Notes under the pieces: generated by a model
Told to the model about the DNA's origin: nothing
Database searches by the model: none
What the model saw: only the letters and a program-made list of their open reading frames with translations
In this document: positions 22,842 through 26,495 of the stretch, piece after piece
Position numbering within the stretch: the first letter of the stretch is position 1
Layout: the number at the start of each line of letters is the position of its first letter
Assembly (NCBI GenBank): GCA_900539345.1
Contig: UQBS01000042.1
Span: 1 to 26,495 of the forward strand
DNA length: 26,495 bases
Direction: 5' to 3'
From: an uncultured Coriobacteriaceae bacterium
Lineage (GTDB): Bacteria > Actinomycetota > Coriobacteriia > Coriobacteriales > UMGS124
Position numbers and translations under genes: made by a program

Positions 22842-25800
22842 ATGGCTACCAACCTCGAGCAACTCATCGAGAACCGCAGACGAATGATCGACGTACTCGA
22901 GCTGAACAACTCGGCGCGCGGGGTCCAGAGCTTGCTGACCGATCTGTATCCCGACTCTGCCCACTTTGTCTACGAGCTGCTTCAGAACGCGGAGGATGCC
23001 AGGGCCTCGAAGGTCGAGTTCCGGCTCGCGGGCGACGGCGTCTACTTCGCCCATGATGGCGCTCGGGAGTTCACGATTGAGGACGTGGATGCTATCACGG
23101 GAATCGGCGGTAACATCGGCAAGCGCGACGACTCCAGCTCGATTGGAGAGTTCGGTGTCGGCTTTAAGGCCGTCTTCTCGTACACGCGTGCGCCCGAGAT
23201 CCATTCCGGGGACTTTCACTTCAGGATTCGGGACCATTTTTTGATTGAGCTCGACGGCGTGCCTCAAAGGTTTCTAAGGCACCGTCCGGAAGAGCGTTGG
23301 ACCGAGTTCTGGCTGCCGTTTGACAACCCGTCTAAGACTGCGCCCAAGGCGTTCGCCGAGACGCGGGACGGTTTGACAAGGCTCGACGAAACCGCGCTGC
23401 TGTTCCTGAGAAACATAGCGAGGATTGACTATCAGATTGGCGGGGCCAAAATCGTGGTCGGCGGTGTCGAGCGCCGCGAAGGAGAGAGGGGCAAGGTAGA
23501 GCTCCTCCGACGGCTGTCTGACGGGCGGACCGTGGCAAAAACATTTCTACGCTATATTGAGGACAAGACCGTCACATCCAGCCGCGGGAAGACGAAGAGA
23601 CTCCCGCTTGCAATCGCGTATAGCCTGGAGACTGATTCGGGCGGGGCTGAGTTCATAGCGCCTGTGGACGGGAAGACCTGCGTGTACTTCCCGGCGGAAA
23701 AAGAGGTCTCCCACCTGCGGTTCCATATCAACGCGCCTTTTTCGGCGACAGTCGCTCGTGACAGCATTCGCGACTGCTGTGAGAACGACAGCCTTATGGC
23801 CGACCTGGCCGCCCTTGTCGCCAGGTCCCTCCACGATCTCAAGGTCCGCGGGCTGCTGGGCGTCTCGCTCTATGCCGTTATGCCTAACGACCGGGACGGG
23901 TTGAGCAGGGTATATCGGCCCATCCTCGACAGGGTCGTCGAGGAATTTCGCGACAAGGACCTGGTCCAGGACTGCCAGGGAGGATTCATCAGCGCCAGAA
24001 ATGCTATTCGCGGCAGTAAGACGTTCTCCGATCTCCTGGATGCCGGCCTGCTCGCGGACTTTGCTGGTATGGACGCCAGGTGGGCCGCAAATCCCGGCCT
24101 CAAGAGCGTCGCGAGGCGCGAGTACGACTTTCTGGACACGCTGGGCATCCGCGAGTACGGCGAGTACGACTTCGCAAGGGCGTTCAACAAGCCGACGTCG
24201 AGGGACCGCCTGCTGAGAGCCATGTCCGGAATGCAGACCCCGGGCTTGAAACGCGCTTACCAGGCACTCTATGCCGTCTGCAGTAAATATTTTCGGGGTG
24301 ATGACGCGGAATGCGACGAAGAAGAGCGCGAACGCAGGGCAAAGGCCTTTAGCGCGTTCTATACCACGCTAAAGGCCTCCGCCATCGTGCGGTGCACCGA
24401 TGGTCACATGTGCCCCGCGAACCATGCGTTCGTTATGCCCGCGGGCTTCAGCGCTGACGACATCCACGACCCGATCGCCGACCCGAAGCTGTTCTCGGAC
24501 GGAGCCTCGACGAAGGGCTACGATGTGCGGGCGGTTCGAGAGATGCTCGGCGGCCTCGGTATGCGCGAGTACGGTACGGACGTCATTCTCGAGAGGCTCG
24601 TGGAGAAGTACTCCTCACTCGAGCATGGTCAGGCCGCGGAAATCGCGCGTAGCGAGGAGTACTACCGAGACATACTCACCCTTGCTAGGGAACATGCACG
24701 CGGAACTGACGTTGACGTGGCGGGGAAGCCTATCTTCCTGGGAATGATGCCGGACGGCAAGACGCGGTTCCTCGAAGCGGACAAACTCGCCCTCGGCGAT
24801 GCGTTCAACAATGACTTGGGCGACGAGATTGCTGCCTTCCAGGGTTTCGCACGCGTCCACCCCGTCTACGCGAGGAAGTATCAAAAACAGCCCGACCTGG
24901 CCGACTTCATCGATTACCTGCGCTGGGCGGGGGTCCACACCAAACTTGAAATCGTGGAGAGCACGATTAAAGACAACCCCGAGTACCGGAGGATGTTGTC
25001 GTTGGGAGGGACTTACACGGCCAAAGGCACGGCCACTGATTTCACCGTAAGGGGGCTTCCCGATTCGCTTTCGGGGGTATCTCGCGGTCTTTCTCTGGCG
25101 TTGTGGGAGCTGCTGTGCTCCAACGGATCGACCGCCAAGTACGCAATGGCGATTTACCACCCCAACGCCAGGTCGGCGGTGCAGACCGCCGACTCGCAGC
25201 TGATAGCGTTCCTCAAGGCGTCCGCGTGGCTGCCGGACGACCTGGGCGAGATGCACAAGCCCGGTGAGATTGCGTTTCAGCAGCTGGACCATGCTTTCAG
25301 GGAGATGGCGACCGGTGCGCTCATCTCTGCCCTGAATATCGGATCGGCTATATCTTCCAAGCTGGAGGCGGAGTCCAACCTGAAGGCCGAGGCCGCCAAG
25401 CTCGGCCAGCACCTGATCAGCGACGAGGACTACATGTTCCTTCAGAAGGCGAAGGAGAAGGAGCTGAAAGAGGCCCAAAGGCGTGCCGAGAGGGAAGCAC
25501 AGAAGCTTGGCCCTCAGGACCTCCTCGACAGGCAGAACAGGGAGTCTCGCGGGGGGACGGAAGACCATGGGCCCGAGAGTTCGGGCGCCGTGAGGAACCC
25601 CGAGAGGCGTGCACAACGCATCGGGGATACAATCCGGGACATGGAGAGCATCCCGATAAGGCGGCGGACAAGGTTCTCCATCGTCACGGATGCCGACAGG
25701 GGGGAGAGGGAGACCTTGAAGGCCTGGTATCGAGGGGGCTGTCAGATTTGCAACAACCGGATTATGCGCTACGACGGAGAGCCCTACTTCGAGGCAATTA

Positions 25801-26099
25801 ACATAATCAGCAGCTCTGACCTTCCGGATAGGTTCAGGGCAAGCGTTTCGACGGGTTGGAACTCACTCTCTCTGTGCCCCAACTGCGCCGCAAAGTATCG
25901 CTACAGCAACAAGAAACTGAGTGGGTTTGCAGAGCAAGTTGAGGCGGCATGCGTTGTCCCCGGGGATGACGCGCCCATAGCGATTTCCTTCGAGCTTGCT
26001 GGAAGGACGGCCGATATCAAGTTCTGCCCAAAGCACTTTATCGCTCTCAGGGAGGGCCTGCGCCGCCTGGACCAGGGTCGGGATAATACCGAACGCTAG
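22842..26099 (+). CDS. Sacsin/Hsp90-like GHKL ATPase with C-terminal degenerate HNH-like zinc finger
   Basis: 1085 aa; GGAGGA precedes the ATG. The N-terminal GHKL ATPase domain has the N-box ELLQNAEDA (E45, N49, D52), the G1 box HDG (71-73), GIGG (87-90) and the G2 box SIGEFGVGFKAVFS (100-113), as in sacsin-repeat and Hsp90-like proteins. The long middle region (about 200-860) is unassigned. Residues about 870-905 are a coiled coil. The end (about 960-1025) has C967-x2-C970 and C1012-x2-C1015 with YFEAINIISSSDLPDRF between: an HNH-like treble-clef zinc finger. The histidines usual in active HNH enzymes (EAHH, and CH after the second pair) are replaced (EAIN, CA), so it is more likely a binding finger than a nuclease. 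GHKL ATPases of this kind are known in defence loci. It is cotranscribed with the HelD-like helicase. Confidence 0.87.
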   Translation: MATNLEQLIENRRRMIDVLELNNSARGVQSLLTDLYPDSAHFVYELLQNAEDARASKVEFRLAGDGVYFAHDGAREFTIEDVDAITGIGGNIGKRDDSSSIGEFGVGFKAVFSYTRAPEIHSGDFHFRIRDHFLIELDGVPQRFLRHRPEERWTEFWLPFDNPSKTAPKAFAETRDGLTRLDETALLFLRNIARIDYQIGGAKIVVGGVERREGERGKVELLRRLSDGRTVAKTFLRYIEDKTVTSSRGKTKRLPLAIAYSLETDSGGAEFIAPVDGKTCVYFPAEKEVSHLRFHINAPFSATVARDSIRDCCENDSLMADLAALVARSLHDLKVRGLLGVSLYAVMPNDRDGLSRVYRPILDRVVEEFRDKDLVQDCQGGFISARNAIRGSKTFSDLLDAGLLADFAGMDARWAANPGLKSVARREYDFLDTLGIREYGEYDFARAFNKPTSRDRLLRAMSGMQTPGLKRAYQALYAVCSKYFRGDDAECDEEERERRAKAFSAFYTTLKASAIVRCTDGHMCPANHAFVMPAGFSADDIHDPIADPKLFSDGASTKGYDVRAVREMLGGLGMREYGTDVILERLVEKYSSLEHGQAAEIARSEEYYRDILTLAREHARGTDVDVAGKPIFLGMMPDGKTRFLEADKLALGDAFNNDLGDEIAAFQGFARVHPVYARKYQKQPDLADFIDYLRWAGVHTKLEIVESTIKDNPEYRRMLSLGGTYTAKGTATDFTVRGLPDSLSGVSRGLSLALWELLCSNGSTAKYAMAIYHPNARSAVQTADSQLIAFLKASAWLPDDLGEMHKPGEIAFQQLDHAFREMATGALISALNIGSAISSKLEAESNLKAEAAKLGQHLISDEDYMFLQKAKEKELKEAQRRAEREAQKLGPQDLLDRQNRESRGGTEDHGPESSGAVRNPERRAQRIGDTIRDMESIPIRRRTRFSIVTDADRGERETLKAWYRGGCQICNNRIMRYDGEPYFEAINIISSSDLPDRFRASVSTGWNSLSLCPNCAAKYRYSNKKLSGFAEQVEAACVVPGDDAPIAISFELAGRTADIKFCPKHFIALREGLRRLDQGRDNTER

Positions 26100-26100
26100 T

Positions 26101-26142
26101 GGAACGGGGGCCTTAAGGGGAAGATGACAAGGCCCCCGGTTC
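26101..26142 (+). terminator. Strong hairpin after the GHKL gene
   Basis: GAAC-GGGGGCCTT (26102-26114) pairs with AAGGCCCCC-GTTC (26129-26142, with one bulged G at 26138), loop of 14 bases. It begins right after the stop at 26099. No T-run follows, so it is a hairpin-only terminator or an mRNA 3'-end stabiliser. Confidence 0.65.
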
Positions 26143-26378
26143 GTATCTGCAGGCGCCGGGAAGAAAGAGGGTATGACGCCGTATCCGGGATGGTGCGCCG
26201 GTGGACTCGGCCGCTTTGCCGCCGAGCCTCGTGGCTCGGGCGCCGGGGTCGACCAGTCGCGCCCCCGCAGTCCTGCCGCCTTGGGTGGCTTGGCCCGGAG
26301 CCCCCTGGGACCGGAAACGCCTCTAAAAATTTATTATCCCCCAATTTGTGTACGTCTCATGTACCGACGCCCCCACGC
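26143..26378. other. Intergenic stretch with a CG-rich hairpin, no gene seen
   Basis: It contains a perfect hairpin CCGAGCC-TCGT-GGCTCGG (26222-26239) and an AT-only island, AAAAATTTATTAT, near 26326-26338 in otherwise very GC-rich DNA. The longest open frame (minus, 26096-26344) is Pro/Arg-rich, lacks a ribosome site and spans hairpins, so it is not called. The AT island could be an upstream promoter element for the promoter at 26379. Confidence 0.4.
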
Positions 26379-26408
26379 TTGCCCCCCGCCTGCGCCTGCG
26401 TGTATAGT
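26379..26408 (+). promoter_or_regulatory. Sigma-70-like promoter reading off the right edge
   Basis: TTGCCC (26379-26384), 18-base spacer, TATAGT (26403-26408). Downstream there is no start codon with a good ribosome site up to the edge. The leader holds CTGCG-GAAGA-CGCAG (26465-26479) preceded by CCGAGAACCGGATA, a phrase resembling leaders or spacers of actinobacterial rRNA operons. An rRNA operon just beyond the window is possible, not shown. Confidence 0.4.
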
Positions 26409-26495
26409 TCTCCCTCGCGCCGCACCCCAGTCGATGCGGCCGCGCGAACCCCGAGAACCGGATACTGCGGAAGACGCAGGAGGTCAGACAGACCA

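Noticed and set aside
16411..26099. Assignment to DISARM, Dpd, BREX or a type I restriction system
   Set aside because: Those systems need a methylase, deazaguanine-inserting enzyme, PglZ-type phosphatase or specificity subunit, none of which is present. Only the general helicase families overlap.

Overview
The window (about 60% GC or more by eye) looks like a chromosomal piece of an anaerobic actinobacterium, most likely class Coriobacteriia (the Collinsella/Olsenella/Eggerthella group). The reasons are a Tat-exported bis-MGD oxidoreductase with its four-cluster ferredoxin and TorD chaperone, a 12-helix membrane LuxR regulator of the kind common in that class, and a HelD-type helicase. The genus is an inference and no rRNA is visible.

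Layout. (1) Bases 1-1618, minus: a DHA2-type MFS exporter fused to a C-terminal CBS domain, running off the left edge. (2) Bases 1981-8858, plus: a respiratory block comprising a duplicated-domain protein of unknown role, a molybdopterin oxidoreductase (2909-5617), a 4x[4Fe-4S] subunit, a TorD-like chaperone, a terminator, and the membrane LuxR regulator. (3) Bases 8859-9685: no protein gene, but three copies of a branched palindromic repeat (a fourth copy lies at 6207-6285 inside the respiratory operon) and a possible minus-strand small RNA with C-rich loops. (4) Bases 9686-14734, minus: a compact four-gene run of a small protein, HelD helicase, a 464-aa unknown and threonine ammonia-lyase. 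(5) Bases 15056-16012, plus: a GNAT acetyltransferase with a disordered basic tail. (6) Bases 16013-16410: a long hairpin and possible remnants of a gene. (7) Bases 16411-26099: three very large genes around one divergent promoter region. They encode a RapA/SNF2-like ATPase (minus), a HelD-related SF1 helicase with a long coiled-coil insertion (plus), and a sacsin/Hsp90-like GHKL ATPase with a C-terminal HNH-like zinc finger lacking the usual histidines (plus). (8) Bases 26100-26495: hairpins and a good sigma-70-like promoter firing off the right edge.

How they work together. The respiratory block would make an exported Mo enzyme that takes electrons through the ferredoxin subunit, matured by the chaperone and controlled by the membrane regulator. 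Its substrate cannot be read from the sequence. The 16.4-26.1 kb module is the best candidate for an undescribed system. It has three large ATPases with shared regulation, AGG/AGA-rich arginine usage unlike the neighbouring genes, and no recognisable intact nuclease. Two of its families (RapA-like and HelD-like) are related to factors that act on RNA polymerase, which suggests, as inference only, a defence or genome-surveillance system that acts on transcription or nucleoprotein complexes.
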